Shown in pieces: positions 25,892 through 35,883 of a DNA stretch of 64,000 nucleotides (position 1 is its first letter; each line of letters opens with the position of its first letter). A program made the position numbers and the translations under genes. Below the pieces are notes generated by a model that was not told where the DNA came from, ran no database searches, and was given only the letters and a program-made list of their open reading frames with translations. The DNA comes from Vibrio sp. YMD68 (GTDB lineage Bacteria; Pseudomonadota; Gammaproteobacteria; Enterobacterales; Vibrionaceae), in NCBI RefSeq assembly GCF_029958905.1, contig NZ_CP124614.1:2418001-2482000 (forward strand). Reading direction: 5' to 3'.

Positions 25892-26356
25892 ATGAAAAAC
25901 TGGCTAGCTCTTGTTGTGCTCTTTTTACTCGCAGGTTGTAGTGCTCCGAAGTATTCGGGCAATGCACTTCCTGAAGCAAACAACGTCGAAAATATCACGA
26001 TCGTGGAAGATGTAAAAACACGCAGCATTTTCCTCGATTCCATGCTTGATTGGTGTCTGAATAATCAAGTCAAATGTAAAGTCGTTGCAGACGGTTCAGA
26101 ACATAATCCAGAGGGCATCACGCTTGATTATGTCTCTCGTTGGAGTTGGGATTTCAGAACCTTTGTGGCAGACGCTAAGATCTCGGCCTATCAAGATCAA
26201 CAACGCGTAGGCAACGTTGAGTTTAAAGCGCCAAACAGCGGAAACTTTTCTAAGTTTGGTGACGATATGGAACGCATCAAAGCGATGATGGATATCTTGT
26301 TCGATAAGAAAACAGCCGCGCAAGCGACTCAAATGATTGCCGACGACAAGCTATAA
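25892..26356 (+). CDS. lipoprotein, Sbal_3080-like family
   Basis: This 154-residue protein has a lipobox signal peptide (LLAGC, cysteine at residue 16). The mature domain, with LDYVSRWSWDFRTFVADAKIS, resembles the small Sbal_3080-type lipoproteins of unknown function. It is the last gene of the rightward APE operon, eight bases after apeR, so it is likely cotranscribed. Whether it serves the pathway is unknown. A tandem-repeat tract and a strong terminator follow. Confidence 0.75.
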   Translation: MKNWLALVVLFLLAGCSAPKYSGNALPEANNVENITIVEDVKTRSIFLDSMLDWCLNNQVKCKVVADGSEHNPEGITLDYVSRWSWDFRTFVADAKISAYQDQQRVGNVEFKAPNSGNFSKFGDDMERIKAMMDILFDKKTAAQATQMIADDKL

Positions 26357-26357
26357 C

Positions 26358-26432
26358 GAATCCAGTCCTGATCAGCAGAATTCTGATCGACAAAACTCCA
26401 ATCGCTAAAGTTCTAAGCAACGAAGTTTAGAC
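26358..26432. repeat. degenerate 15-bp tandem repeat after the APE operon
   Basis: Four or five diverged units of about 15 bases follow the last APE gene; for example CAGAATTCTGATCGA (26376-26390), CAAAACTCCAATCGC (26391-26405) and TAAAGTTCTAAGCAA (26406-26420). The tract ends just before the terminator. Confidence 0.5.
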
Positions 26433-26436
26433 AAAT

Positions 26437-26473
26437 AAAAAGGGTCAGTAACCAAGTTACTGACCCTTTTTTG
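26437..26473. terminator. strong bidirectional terminator between the APE operon and gltX
   Basis: A roughly 15-pair stem (AAAAGGGTCAGTAAC with GTTACTGACCCTTTT) with a three-base loop has T-runs on both strands. It lies between convergent genes and can end both transcripts. Confidence 0.92.
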
Positions 26474-26491
26474 AATCTAGCAAAAGCTCAA

Positions 26492-27919
26492 TTAAGCGTT
26501 AGCTTCACGCTCAGCAATGAACTCAAGAGCCATCTTGATGCGAGTAATTACGCGCTCTTTACCAACAAGCTCCATCACTGCATCAACAGAAGGAGACTGA
26601 CCGCCACCGGTTACTGCTACGCGAAGTGGCATGCCGATTTTACCCATGCCGATCTCTAGCTCTTCACACACGGCTGCAATCACACCATCTTTGATGTTTG
26701 CTGTTGTGAATTCTTCAAGTGCTTCAACCTTAGCAAGAGCAAGCTCTAGTGGGCCTTTAGCAACACCACGTAGGTGCTTCTTAGCTGCGCCAGCTTCAAA
26801 CTCCGAGAAATCTTCGTAGAAGTAACGAGACTGCTCAGCAAGTTCGATAAGCGTGTTGCAACGCTCGCCAACTAGCGTGATCACTTCAGTGATAGCTGGG
26901 CCGTTGGTTGTATCGATCTTCTGCGCGTCTAGGTGCCATTGCAGGTATTTTGCAACGTATTCAGGTTCAGAAGTCTTGATGTAGTGGTTGTTCAACCAAA
27001 GTAGTTTTTCAGTGTTGAATGCAGATGCAGACTTGCTGATTGCGTTCAAGCTGAAGAATTCAATCATCTCTTCTTGAGAGAAGATCTCTTGGTCACCGTG
27101 AGACCAACCTAAACGAACTAGGTAGTTGTTTAGTGCATTGGGTAGGTAACCTTCGTCGCGATATTGCATGACAGAAACAGCACCGTGACGCTTAGAAAGT
27201 TTCGCACCGTCATCACCAAGAATCATTGCACAGTGAGCGAAAGTTGGAACTGGCGCGCCTAGTGCTTCATAGATGTTGATTTGACGAGGTGTGTTGTTGA
27301 TGTGGTCTTCACCACGAACAACGTGTGTAATACCCATGTCCCAGTCATCCACTACAACTACGAAGTTGTATGTGGGTGCACCGTCTGTACGACGAATGAT
27401 GAGGTCATCAAGTTGGCTGTTCGCGATTTCAATGCGACCACGGATTTGGTCATCAAATACTACACTGCCTTCTTTCGGGTTACGGAAACGGATAACGCAT
27501 GCATCACCTTCTTTTGCTGCTTCGTTTGCTGCAACAATTTTAGGGTGGTTCGCATCGTAACGAGCCATTTCCTTGTTTTCTTCTTGCTCTGCACGAATCT
27601 CATCAAGCAGTTCTTTAGACGCGTAGCATTTGAATGCTTTGTCTTCAGCAAGTAGCTTATCAACCATTTCGTTGTAACGGTCAAAACGCTTAGATTGGTA
27701 GTAAGGGCCTTCATCCCATTCCATACCCATCCATTGCATGCCTTCTAAGATTGCATCAACCGCTTCTTGAGAGTTACGCTCAAGGTCCGTGTCTTCAATA
27801 CGTAGAACAAACTCACCGCCTTGGTTTTTAGCGAAAAGCCAAGAATAGAGGGCTGTACGTGCACCACCAACGTGAAGATAGCCTGTAGGGCTTGGAGCAA
27901 AGCGAGTTTTAACCGTCAT
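26492..27919 (-). CDS. gltX: glutamyl-tRNA synthetase
   Basis: GltX charges tRNA-Glu with glutamate in the cytoplasm. The 475-residue product has the class I signatures: the HIGH-type motif in [11 protein letters not shown] at residues 9-19 and the KMSKS-type motif KLSKRHG near residue 240. Length and sequence are those of the gammaproteobacterial enzyme. It is monocistronic by appearance and faces the APE operon tail to tail. In Vibrio cholerae gltX also lies near the flagellar flgOPT block and next to a copper ATPase gene. Confidence 0.97.
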   Translation of the reverse strand: MTVKTRFAPSPTGYLHVGGARTALYSWLFAKNQGGEFVLRIEDTDLERNSQEAVDAILEGMQWMGMEWDEGPYYQSKRFDRYNEMVDKLLAEDKAFKCYASKELLDEIRAEQEENKEMARYDANHPKIVAANEAAKEGDACVIRFRNPKEGSVVFDDQIRGRIEIANSQLDDLIIRRTDGAPTYNFVVVVDDWDMGITHVVRGEDHINNTPRQINIYEALGAPVPTFAHCAMILGDDGAKLSKRHGAVSVMQYRDEGYLPNALNNYLVRLGWSHGDQEIFSQEEMIEFFSLNAISKSASAFNTEKLLWLNNHYIKTSEPEYVAKYLQWHLDAQKIDTTNGPAITEVITLVGERCNTLIELAEQSRYFYEDFSEFEAGAAKKHLRGVAKGPLELALAKVEALEEFTTANIKDGVIAAVCEELEIGMGKIGMPLRVAVTGGGQSPSVDAVMELVGKERVITRIKMALEFIAEREANA

Positions 27920-28056
27920 GAAATTACCTTAATGATTTTAGAACGCACCTGATTTTGGATACAAAAACGATGCTAAAATTTGCGCATTATTTTAGCACCG
28001 ATCAGTAATACTACAATCGGAATGATCGCTAATTAGTCCGCCTCTAACCTCAAACA

Positions 28057-28707
28057 CTAGTTATTTAGGTTTTTCACCGCCCAAGATACAAACTCTTGGC
28101 GCTGTTCAGGTGTCATTTCAAGAAAATCAGCTTGCAGAGAACTAGGCTTGCTTGCAGGTTTCGTTTGCTTCTTAGAGGATTCGATTTCAGGCAGAGTGAC
28201 AGGCTTCGCGATAGATGCCGCCGCTACGCTACTCGAAACGATCGCAGCTTGACCACCCGCTTGGTTATAGCTACTGAGCATGGCCTCGTAATCTTTAATG
28301 AGTGCAAACGTTTCATTGCTTATAACATCGGTGGTAATAGACACCGCTTCGCCAGAGCTGGTTACTTTTACTCTTGGGTCACGGTTATATTTATTAACGG
28401 CTCTCTGATCACGGATAACAAATGGGGTTTCTAACAATAAGGTCTCATCACTGACATCAAACGTAACCACCATAGGCGACGAGTTAAACTTCTCTTTACC
28501 ACCGTTGGTATCAATCATGGCAGTAACACGAACCAACAGTTGATTTTGACCGTTTTCAATCTGTAGGTCACCCTTACCTGAATTGGCTATTTGATTAATT
28601 TCTTGATTAACCGCTAATATTTCCACACGAGAATCCGTTTGGATCGTGGTTTTAGCGTAGGAGAAAGCACTACAGAGCGCGAGAGATAATATAGCTAATT
28701 TTTTCAT
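28057..28707 (-). CDS. DUF2057/UPF0319 family secreted protein
   Basis: The 216-residue protein has a signal peptide (residues 1-18, ending SYA) and a mature domain of the DUF2057 (UPF0319, YccT-like) family, whose function is not established. The C-terminal TPEQRQEFVSWAV motif is typical of the family. I chose the ATG at 28707, which begins a clean signal peptide; the reading frame extends nine codons further up. It lies between gltX and a porin gene on the same strand. Confidence 0.85.
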   Translation of the reverse strand: MKKLAILSLALCSAFSYAKTTIQTDSRVEILAVNQEINQIANSGKGDLQIENGQNQLLVRVTAMIDTNGGKEKFNSSPMVVTFDVSDETLLLETPFVIRDQRAVNKYNRDPRVKVTSSGEAVSITTDVISNETFALIKDYEAMLSSYNQAGGQAAIVSSSVAAASIAKPVTLPEIESSKKQTKPASKPSSLQADFLEMTPEQRQEFVSWAVKNLNN

Positions 28708-28777
28708 AAGATTACCAACTTGCAGAAACAACAAAGGCGGACATTAAGCCCGCCAGAATATACCGTTTAGGAATGGA

Positions 28778-29887
28778 TTAGAATACCCACTCTGTACCGA
28801 TTCGGATCATTAGATCTTTATCATAAACAGTATCATCTTGCTGAGTTAGACGAACAAATGTGTAAACAGAATTGAACGAGTACCCCGCCTCACCAGAGAT
28901 AGAGGTAACATCTAGATCTTTATCTTTTTGGTTATCTGTCTTACCTGTTTGATCGGCGTAACCGACACGGAAGTTCATCGCGCCATGGTAGTAGTTTGCT
29001 TGAATAGAGTAAGCATCGATTTCACGCTCCGTGTATCCGTAACCGCCACCGCTATTTGTTGAATCATAAGACCCTGTTTTGTACGCGCCAAGAATATTAA
29101 AGCTATCCATAGGGCGAAGTTCAAAACCTACAAATGCCGAGTCAGTATCACCGACAGAAGCCGCTTTACCTGGCTTCCAATCTGGAGTTTCGCCCGGTGG
29201 TACAGGGTTATTTGTATCCCAGTAGGCATCTTCACCGCCTTCAAAAATCGTACCTTTAGCAGTCTCGTACGCCGCGTGCAGTGTTAACATGTCGACAGGT
29301 GTTACAGAAATAGACCCACTGAAGAAGTTTGAATCTTCATGATTTTCGCTACCATTACCGCCAGATAAGCTGAATTTAACCATGTCACCAAACATTGGAG
29401 AGTCGTAACGCGCCATTTGGCTCTTACGATCAAAGTGGTAACGTTCACCGCTGCGCCATGAGCGGTCGAATGTACGACCTAAGTTTGATGCAGAATAAGG
29501 CCAGTCAACCAGTTCATATAGTGGTGTCAGCATACGACCAAAACGAACTTGCCCCCAGTCATCACCACGCATACCTACAAACGTATCACGATTACCCAGT
29601 TTGGCGCCGTCATCTAAAACCCAACCCGACTCTACCTGTGCAAACGCTGTCACACTGTCTGTCATCACTTTAGCAGCGCGAAAACCTACACGAGTTTCAT
29701 TCTCTAATGCCCAACCATCATCAGGACCAGCAGCATTAGAAGCGCCGTAATCTACAGCAGAGATTGAAACTACACCGTAAACTTCAACGTTTGCATCGTT
29801 AGCATCACCAATCATATATGCGTTTGCAGTACCTGCGGCCATCATGACTGCTGCGCCTACTAGAGACTTCTTAAATACATTTTTCAT
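28778..29887 (-). CDS. Gram-negative porin (outer-membrane beta-barrel)
   Basis: This 369-residue protein has a signal peptide (residues 1-23, ending ANA) and the alternating pattern of a 16-strand general porin. It opens with VEVYGVVSISA, includes FVGMRGDDWGQVRFGRM, and ends with the C-terminal phenylalanine (TEWVF) needed for outer-membrane insertion. It forms a trimeric channel for small solutes. The exact subfamily and substrate cannot be told from sequence alone. A long AT-rich region precedes it. Confidence 0.9.
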   Translation of the reverse strand: MKNVFKKSLVGAAVMMAAGTANAYMIGDANDANVEVYGVVSISAVDYGASNAAGPDDGWALENETRVGFRAAKVMTDSVTAFAQVESGWVLDDGAKLGNRDTFVGMRGDDWGQVRFGRMLTPLYELVDWPYSASNLGRTFDRSWRSGERYHFDRKSQMARYDSPMFGDMVKFSLSGGNGSENHEDSNFFSGSISVTPVDMLTLHAAYETAKGTIFEGGEDAYWDTNNPVPPGETPDWKPGKAASVGDTDSAFVGFELRPMDSFNILGAYKTGSYDSTNSGGGYGYTEREIDAYSIQANYYHGAMNFRVGYADQTGKTDNQKDKDLDVTSISGEAGYSFNSVYTFVRLTQQDDTVYDKDLMIRIGTEWVF

Positions 29888-30358
29888 TGTTTTAACCCTT
29901 TCCCATTTGTTAGGAATTTATTTATATTTTTATTAGCAACGCAGGGAACTACTGGACTAAATAGCTGACTAACGTTGCACTGCTTTTCATGGACGAGGCA
30001 AATATTGCAAACTTTTTTTCCAATAAAAAATAAAGCCAATATTTATTCGACACACTTCAAATAAAAATAAAGATAAAAGAAATAAAACCAATGAAAACAG
30101 AGTCTTAAATAAACATAAAATAATGTATTTTAGGCCCACTGCATCCAAACCTTCATCAAGGTCACATAAACACGGTAAGTAACGGTAAAATACAGATCTC
30201 AATCACATGCGTTTTTTGTATTTATTTTCCTTTTTATATTAATCAGGCTGAAATCTTGATTAAGATCTCACATTTTTTTCAGCTCATCTGACACTCACCT
30301 GACAGTTCAATCGCATTTTAATCATCAATGCCTAAATAGAAGTTCATTGATTCGCACC
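29888..30358. other. AT-rich intergenic region between the porin and copA
   Basis: About 470 bases contain no convincing gene. The left part holds the porin promoter and leader on the minus strand, with long A/T runs. An open frame at 29987-30202 is low-complexity and unsupported. The right edge adjoins the CueR-type copA promoter. Porin leaders of this kind often host sRNA or regulator sites, but I identify none. Confidence 0.5.
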
Positions 30359-30389
30359 TTGACCTTACCCATAAGGTAAGGTTTATGCT
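30359..30389 (+). promoter_or_regulatory. CueR/MerR-type promoter of copA
   Basis: The -35 TTGACC (30359-30364) and -10 TATGCT (30384-30389) are separated by an overlong 19-base spacer. The spacer holds most of a perfect inverted repeat, ACCTTACC-N5-GGTAAGGT (30362-30382). This is the hallmark of MerR-family copper regulators, which untwist the spacer to activate transcription when metal binds. copA starts 33 bases downstream. No cueR gene is in the window. Confidence 0.9.
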
Positions 30390-30421
30390 CTTTACCATGC
30401 AAGGAACTTAGGAAGATAACC

Positions 30422-33151
30422 ATGAATCAATATTCCATACCTTTAATTGGGCTCAATTGCATGGGCTGTGCAAAAAAAGTAGACAAAGCGTTAAACGAGC
30501 AGTACCCCGTGAATATTGATTTTCTTTCAAAAGACAAAATCGAGCTGCGCAGTGACGCCTCTTTTCATCAACTTGCAGTGATCATCGAAAATTTAGGCTA
30601 TAACGCTGGGCACTATTTTGAGTTTACGCTTTCAGGCCTGACTTGCTCTCGCTGTGTAGAAAAACTTAGCCAGTTGATCGAACAGGATGACTCTATTGGT
30701 CTTTTCTCTGCGACCAAAGCATTACTGACCGTCTATACCATTAACGATCACACTTACGTTCAAGCATTAGTCACTTCACTGGGGTATAACGCTCAGCTTG
30801 TTGCAGAGAACTCATCAGCAATTCAATCAGAAGAAGACCAGCAAGCTATCAGCCAGTCGAAAGTCATGACTTCAGATGAAGTTTTACCAGCAGAGCACCA
30901 CCGTTTGCACCTATCCATTGATGGAATGACATGCGCCAGTTGCGTCTCATCGGTCGAAAAAGCGTTAAATGGGGTTGAAGGTGTTACTGCTGTGCAAATT
31001 AACCTAGCAGAACAAAGTGCAATGGTTGAAATCAGACAAGAAAACATCGGCTTAGATATCGAACAAGCCCTTCTTATCGACATTGATAAAGCGGGCTACC
31101 AAGCTGAAGTGCTTAACGATCCGATGGTTTCCCAACAAAAGCAAAAAACTCAAAGATTGCTCGAGCTAAATCGCCATAAGCAAAACGCCATCAGCGCATT
31201 ATTGGTAGGTGGCCCATTAATGCTATGGGGGATGCTTGGTGGAAATATGATGATCCGCACCAATTCCGATCAGGTCGCTTGGGGCGCGGTGGGGATCATA
31301 TGCTTATTCTTGATGATGACATCAGGTCGGCTTTTCTATGTCAATGCCTTAAAAGCAGTAAAACATCGTCGAGCCACGATGGATACATTGATTGCTCTCG
31401 GTACTGGGGCGGCATGGTTCTACTCGATGCTCATGGTCGCTTTTCCGTTTTGGTTCCCAGAAAATGCTCGGCATGTGTATTTTGAAGCAACCGCCATGAT
31501 CATTGGTCTCATTTCGTTAGGCCACTATATAGAGGCCAAAGCCAAAGCCAAAACAACGCAATCCCTGCAAGCACTGATTAACTTGCAACCACAATCGGCG
31601 ACATTAATCACATCAGATAGCGATGGCACCGTTACCCAAACCATTGCGGTGGATGAGATAAAAAAAGGGATGCTGCTTAGAATTCGGCCTGGTGAGAAAA
31701 TCCCAGTGGATGGCATTGTGAAAAGTGGTGAATCCTATATTGATGAAGCAATGCTCACTGGCGAACCCATCCCAACACTCAAGCAACAATCTGACCGTGT
31801 ATCGGCAGGAACGTTAAATCAGGATGGCAGCTTGACGATCGAAGCCACAGGGGTGGGTGCTGAAACCATGCTTGCACGAATAATACAGCTTGTCCGTTTA
31901 GCGCAAAGTAGCAAGCCAGCCATTGCAAAACTTGCGGATCAAATTTCCGCAGTGTTTGTTCCGGTGGTTATGGTTATCGCCATGATTTCGATGGCGGTCT
32001 GGTACCTTTATGGCCCTGAACCAAAACTGAGCTATATGTTAATTGCAGCCACCACGGTGCTTATTATCGCTTGTCCCTGCGCACTTGGACTCGCGACTCC
32101 CCTGTCAGTTACGGTTGGAATTGGTAAAGCCGCTGAAATGGGCATTTTAATTAAAGATGCCGATGTCCTACAAACTGCGAGCAAGATTACCACCGTGGTA
32201 TTCGATAAGACGGGAACCCTGACCCAAGGTAGCCCGACGGTTCAAAAAGTCGTTTCGTTTGGCGTCTCTGAGCAAACAGTGTTGCAATATGCCTACAGTG
32301 CAGAACAACACTCAGAGCATCCCCTTGCAAAATCCATTTGCCAGTATGCAAAACAGCATCAGATCGCTCCACAAGCCATAGAGGATTTTCAAAACCTTAA
32401 AGGCAGAGGAATTAGTGCCAAAGTGAACGGAGAAACACTGCTTATCGCTTCCCCTAGCTACTTCCAATCCCTAAATATTGATATGAAAAACGCACAAGCG
32501 GCCCTTCAGCAAAGTGAAGTTCAAGCCTGGACATCCATCGCTATTGCTGTTGATAACACGCTTATTGGCATCATTGCTTTGTCTGATTCGATTAAAGAAG
32601 ACTCCAAAACAGCGATTGATGCCCTAAGACAACAACACATTAAAACCGTCATGTTAACAGGCGATAACCCATCGGTAGCCAATGCAATCGCACAACAACT
32701 GGGGATTGATCGTGTTATTGCCCAAGTGCTTCCTGACGAAAAATCGCACCACATTTTACAATTGCAACAACAAGGCGAAAAAGTAGCGATGGTCGGTGAT
32801 GGTGTCAATGATGCTCCCGCCCTAGCCCAATCCGATATGGGTATCGCCATGGGGAGTGGCAGTGATGTCGCCATTGAAAGTGCGCAAATGACACTATTGA
32901 ATTCCTCACCACTGGCGGTGGTTAATGCCATCGCTTTGTCTAGAGCAACGGTCACCAACATTAAACAGAATCTATTCGGCGCATTTGTTTATAACTCGCT
33001 GGGTATTCCCATCGCTGCAGGCGTTTTGTTTCCCGCTTTCGGTTTTTTATTAAGCCCAGTGGTTGCAGGAGCCGCAATGGCTCTGTCTTCAATTACTGTG
33101 GTCAGTAACGCTAACCGTTTACGTCTATTTAAACCTAAATTCAACTCATAG
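30422..33151 (+). CDS. copA: copper-exporting P1B-type ATPase CopA
   Basis: CopA pumps Cu(I) from the cytoplasm across the inner membrane at the cost of ATP. The 909-residue protein has three N-terminal metal-binding domains, with GLNCMGC (C13, C16), GLTCSRC (C75, C78) and GMTCASC (C171, C174). It also has the membrane CPC motif in [11 protein letters not shown], the phosphorylation motif DKTGTLTQG and the hinge motif GDGVNDAP. Three sensors is more than the one or two of many homologues. It is driven by the CueR-type promoter at 30359 and followed after eight bases by copG. Confidence 0.96.
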   Translation: MNQYSIPLIGLNCMGCAKKVDKALNEQYPVNIDFLSKDKIELRSDASFHQLAVIIENLGYNAGHYFEFTLSGLTCSRCVEKLSQLIEQDDSIGLFSATKALLTVYTINDHTYVQALVTSLGYNAQLVAENSSAIQSEEDQQAISQSKVMTSDEVLPAEHHRLHLSIDGMTCASCVSSVEKALNGVEGVTAVQINLAEQSAMVEIRQENIGLDIEQALLIDIDKAGYQAEVLNDPMVSQQKQKTQRLLELNRHKQNAISALLVGGPLMLWGMLGGNMMIRTNSDQVAWGAVGIICLFLMMTSGRLFYVNALKAVKHRRATMDTLIALGTGAAWFYSMLMVAFPFWFPENARHVYFEATAMIIGLISLGHYIEAKAKAKTTQSLQALINLQPQSATLITSDSDGTVTQTIAVDEIKKGMLLRIRPGEKIPVDGIVKSGESYIDEAMLTGEPIPTLKQQSDRVSAGTLNQDGSLTIEATGVGAETMLARIIQLVRLAQSSKPAIAKLADQISAVFVPVVMVIAMISMAVWYLYGPEPKLSYMLIAATTVLIIACPCALGLATPLSVTVGIGKAAEMGILIKDADVLQTASKITTVVFDKTGTLTQGSPTVQKVVSFGVSEQTVLQYAYSAEQHSEHPLAKSICQYAKQHQIAPQAIEDFQNLKGRGISAKVNGETLLIASPSYFQSLNIDMKNAQAALQQSEVQAWTSIAIAVDNTLIGIIALSDSIKEDSKTAIDALRQQHIKTVMLTGDNPSVANAIAQQLGIDRVIAQVLPDEKSHHILQLQQQGEKVAMVGDGVNDAPALAQSDMGIAMGSGSDVAIESAQMTLLNSSPLAVVNAIALSRATVTNIKQNLFGAFVYNSLGIPIAAGVLFPAFGFLLSPVVAGAAMALSSITVVSNANRLRLFKPKFNS

Positions 33152-33159
33152 AGGCTATT

Positions 33160-33600
33160 ATGAAATTCAAAATCCTTACTCTCGCCCTGATCAGTAGTTT
33201 CTCTGCCAATGTCCTTGCTGCAGATGTGATTAACCACAAATCGCCGTATTGCGGCTGCTGTGGTGACTGGACAACCCATATGGAAGAGGCTGGGTTCACC
33301 GTCAAAGAAGAACTGCACGAGAACATGAACCCAATCAAAAAGAAGTTTGGCATTACCCCAAAACTAGCTTCTTGCCATACGGCTGAAATTGATGGGTATG
33401 TCTTTGAAGGTCACATTCCCGCCAAAGACATTCAATCTTTTTTAGAAAACCCGCCTAAAAATGCTAAAGGTCTGGCGGTTCCGGGTATGCCGATGGGATC
33501 GCCTGGAATGGAGTATGGAAAGAATCGCGATGCCTATTCCGTCTACGCTTTTAATGATGAAGGCCAAGCGTTTGAGTACCGCCATTACGAAGCGAAATAA
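33160..33600 (+). CDS. copG: periplasmic DUF411 copper-binding protein CopG
   Basis: This 146-residue protein has a signal peptide (residues 1-20, ending VLA) and a DUF411 domain. The metal-binding cluster is visible as YCGCCGDW (C31, C33, C34), with a second site SCH (C72, H73) and H85. CopG-type proteins bind copper in the periplasm and support copper tolerance. It lies eight bases after copA and ends at a strong terminator, so the two form a CueR-regulated operon, as in Vibrio cholerae. Confidence 0.9.
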   Translation: MKFKILTLALISSFSANVLAADVINHKSPYCGCCGDWTTHMEEAGFTVKEELHENMNPIKKKFGITPKLASCHTAEIDGYVFEGHIPAKDIQSFLENPPKNAKGLAVPGMPMGSPGMEYGKNRDAYSVYAFNDEGQAFEYRHYEAK

Positions 33601-33637
33601 AACGTCCTGATCTGCATAAATAAAGTTGCCGTATAAA

Positions 33638-33672
33638 TAGAAAGAGCCTAGCAAATCGCTAGGCTCTTTCAT
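33638..33672. terminator. bidirectional terminator between copG and the KdgM-like gene
   Basis: GAAAGAGCCTAGC and GCTAGGCTCTTTC form a 13-pair stem with a five-base loop. It separates convergent genes. Confidence 0.85.
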
Positions 33673-33712
33673 TGGGACTTTAGTTTGGACAAACTAAACC
33701 ATTACAGCTTAA

Positions 33713-34408
33713 TTAGAAGCCGTAAGAAGCACCGAATACGAATGCTGTATTCTCTTTCTTATCAGAACCATCTAGGTTTTTAGCACCGTGACCTTGGCTA
33801 CGTAGCTCGAAGTATGGTTGAACGCCAGATCGAGTCCAAGTAGCGCGGAACTCGTGATCCATAGTGTTGTCGCTGTTATCAACCGATACGAATACGTTGT
33901 TGTACGCTAATACTACTGGCGCATCTTCTAGTGTGTAACCGATACGGTTATCAAAACGCAATTGATCGTTATCACTGTCTTTAATGTTGTGGTAACGAGT
34001 ACGGTTGCTAATAGCAATACCGTTGTCGAAGTTGTAACCAATTTTAACTAGAGGACGATTTTGAACTGTTTCGCCATTGTTAAGTAGGTGGTGGTAACCA
34101 ACAGCAATCCAAAGGTTGTCATTAAATGCGTAGCTTTGCTCAGCACCTAAAGTGATGTAAGGAGTAGCGCCTACACCTTCATTGAATTCGCCTTCGTAGC
34201 TACCAAGAGAAATACCGTCAAACTCAGTCAGTAGCGTTAAACCACCAATGCTGTTATCGAAAGTGTGGCCCGCTTCTAAAGTAGAAGTTGCATTAGGGTT
34301 TTTGTTCTCGCTGTGGAATTGCACGTTACCAGTAACGTAAGAAGAACCAGCGAATGCGCTTGAAGCGAAAGCAAGAGAAAGAGCGCTTAGAGCGATAATT
34401 TTTTTCAT
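33713..34408 (-). CDS. KdgM-like oligosaccharide porin
   Basis: The 231-residue product has a signal peptide (residues 1-20, ending AFA) and the strand pattern of a small 12-strand barrel of the KdgM/NanC family, monomeric porins for acidic oligosaccharides. It ends in the outer-membrane signature ASYGF. The substrate (oligogalacturonate, alginate or other) cannot be read from the sequence, and no sugar catabolic genes lie beside it. It has a long upstream region and no operon partner. Confidence 0.8.
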   Translation of the reverse strand: MKKIIALSALSLAFASSAFAGSSYVTGNVQFHSENKNPNATSTLEAGHTFDNSIGGLTLLTEFDGISLGSYEGEFNEGVGATPYITLGAEQSYAFNDNLWIAVGYHHLLNNGETVQNRPLVKIGYNFDNGIAISNRTRYHNIKDSDNDQLRFDNRIGYTLEDAPVVLAYNNVFVSVDNSDNTMDHEFRATWTRSGVQPYFELRSQGHGAKNLDGSDKKENTAFVFGASYGF

Positions 34409-34952
34409 AATTAACTGCCTTTAAAAATTTAGTACGACTGTAAACTTGGTATTTCAATCACCATCAGTAGTCGTCAATAAGGGATTGCCTTCCTGGCTTG
34501 AGATGAATACTGCACCATTTAATTCACTCCGAAAAATAAATTGGCAGATAGAGTGATCCAGTTAACACTATCGAACTGAGACATATAAAAATAATATATA
34601 AATCATTCAGTTATAAAAATAAAATAAAATATAAAAAAACATAATGTGATGTGTATCGTCCGTTTTATTTTTTATAGAAAGCAAATGATGACTTTGATCA
34701 CGCTCTCTTTATCTAGCTTTAGTAAATCAAAGTTCGGGAACCTACATAACTTGACCTATCTCACATTTCCACTGGGCACTGACTTAATATTTATCAGAAC
34801 CCCGCATTAAGGGCTAACCCATAAGTCATATCAATCGAAAGGCCGTACTGACTCGCATCAGCCCTAATGAAACGTAAACAGATTCATCACGCTGTTTCAA
34901 TTGCTTTTGTGTGCGACTATCATTTCTGTTCATTCCAATTCGGAGCTTGATT
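34409..34952. other. AT-rich intergenic region with a possible CRP site
   Basis: These 544 bases between divergent genes contain no supported gene. A CRP-like 16-mer, CTTGA-N6-TCACA, lies at 34750-34765 (eight of ten consensus positions). A weaker match lies near 34690-34705. Catabolite control of the KdgM-like porin would fit but is unproven. Confidence 0.35.
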
Positions 34953-35834
34953 ATGCGTATCCTATTATTCAGCCTTTCATTACTATTATTCAGCTCGGTA
35001 ACATCCAGTGAGCCGCTTTACTGGTCCGCTAAAAAAGGACCATACGAATTGATGATTCTTGGGTCCATTCATGTCGGTAACGAGAAGATGTATCCACTAC
35101 CTTCTTCTATTACCGAGTTTTTACGCACGAGTGATGGTTTGATATTGGAAGCCGATACTCGTAAAACAGCCAATATTGTGTATCCCATCGCCACTCATAC
35201 GGCAGAAACCGTTCTCTCAGAACCTCAAAAAAAGCAATTAAGCCTTATTGCTAAAGAACTTAATCTGGCGTCTGAAACGCTTTTAAGCATGCCTCCCTGG
35301 ACAGCCGCCCTCGCCATTCAAATGGGTAGCCTAAACCAAATGGGTTTGAAAACAGCGCTCGGTGTTGATCATGTCTTACTTTATGACGCTATCTTTCAAG
35401 ACATAGACATCATTGGTTTAGAGTCACTGCAGTTTCAAATCGATCTATTAGCGACATTGCCCAATGACGGTAAAGAATTACTCGTTGCCGCCTTGGATGA
35501 ATATCAATCCGCGCAACAAGACGTAAATTGCTTAATAGAGAGCTGGGCACTGGGTGATGCCAATAACATGGCGCAATTTGCAGAAGCTCGCCAGCTATCC
35601 GAAGAATTAGAGCGTCGCATGATGACCGACAGAAATCTTGATTGGGCAGAAAAACTCGATTCTAGAAATATTCCAGGAGAAAAAAACGTCGCTCTAGAAG
35701 GCGGTCGATATTTGGTTGTGGTTGGTACGCTTCACTTGCTCGGTAAAAACAACCTAATCGAGTCGCTGAAAGAGAGAGGGTTTGAAGTTAAAAAGCTCTC
35801 GAAAACACAAAAAGCGCAATGCAAATTTGTATAG
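34953..35834 (+). CDS. TraB/GumN family protein
   Basis: This 293-residue protein has a signal peptide and the conserved TraB/GumN motifs GSIHVGN (near residue 38) and GTLHLLGKN (near residue 261), which carry the family's conserved histidines. Members are proposed to be metal-dependent hydrolases, but the bacterial function is unknown. I chose the ATG at 34953 because CGGAG lies eight bases upstream; an in-frame start at 34911 lacks a ribosome site. Its transcript ends at the first of the three tRNA-Pro-linked terminators. Confidence 0.85.
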   Translation: MRILLFSLSLLLFSSVTSSEPLYWSAKKGPYELMILGSIHVGNEKMYPLPSSITEFLRTSDGLILEADTRKTANIVYPIATHTAETVLSEPQKKQLSLIAKELNLASETLLSMPPWTAALAIQMGSLNQMGLKTALGVDHVLLYDAIFQDIDIIGLESLQFQIDLLATLPNDGKELLVAALDEYQSAQQDVNCLIESWALGDANNMAQFAEARQLSEELERRMMTDRNLDWAEKLDSRNIPGEKNVALEGGRYLVVVGTLHLLGKNNLIESLKERGFEVKKLSKTQKAQCKFV

Positions 35835-35845
35835 ATCGACATAAC

Positions 35846-35881
35846 AAAAAAACCGCAACATGTCTGCTGCGGTTTTTTTAA
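35846..35881. terminator. terminator, first copy of a triplicated hairpin
   Basis: AACCGCA and TGCGGTT pair around a ten-base loop, with A and T runs on either side, so it can act on both strands. It ends the traB-family gene on the plus strand and the decayed tRNA array on the minus strand. Confidence 0.8.
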
Positions 35882-35883
35882 TG

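Noticed and set aside
6485..26492. Search for a tRNA-Arg 3'-end direct repeat bounding the APE island
   Set aside because: I could not find a second copy of the tRNA 3' end near 26356-26492, so there is no sequence proof of tRNA-targeted integration.
27281..27655. 124-residue plus-strand frame rich in Cys, Phe and Val
   Set aside because: It is antisense to the middle of gltX, which is intact; the composition is that expected of an opposite-strand shadow.
29987..30202. 71-residue minus-strand frame upstream of the porin
   Set aside because: It is low complexity in AT-rich DNA, with no ribosome site or recognisable domain.
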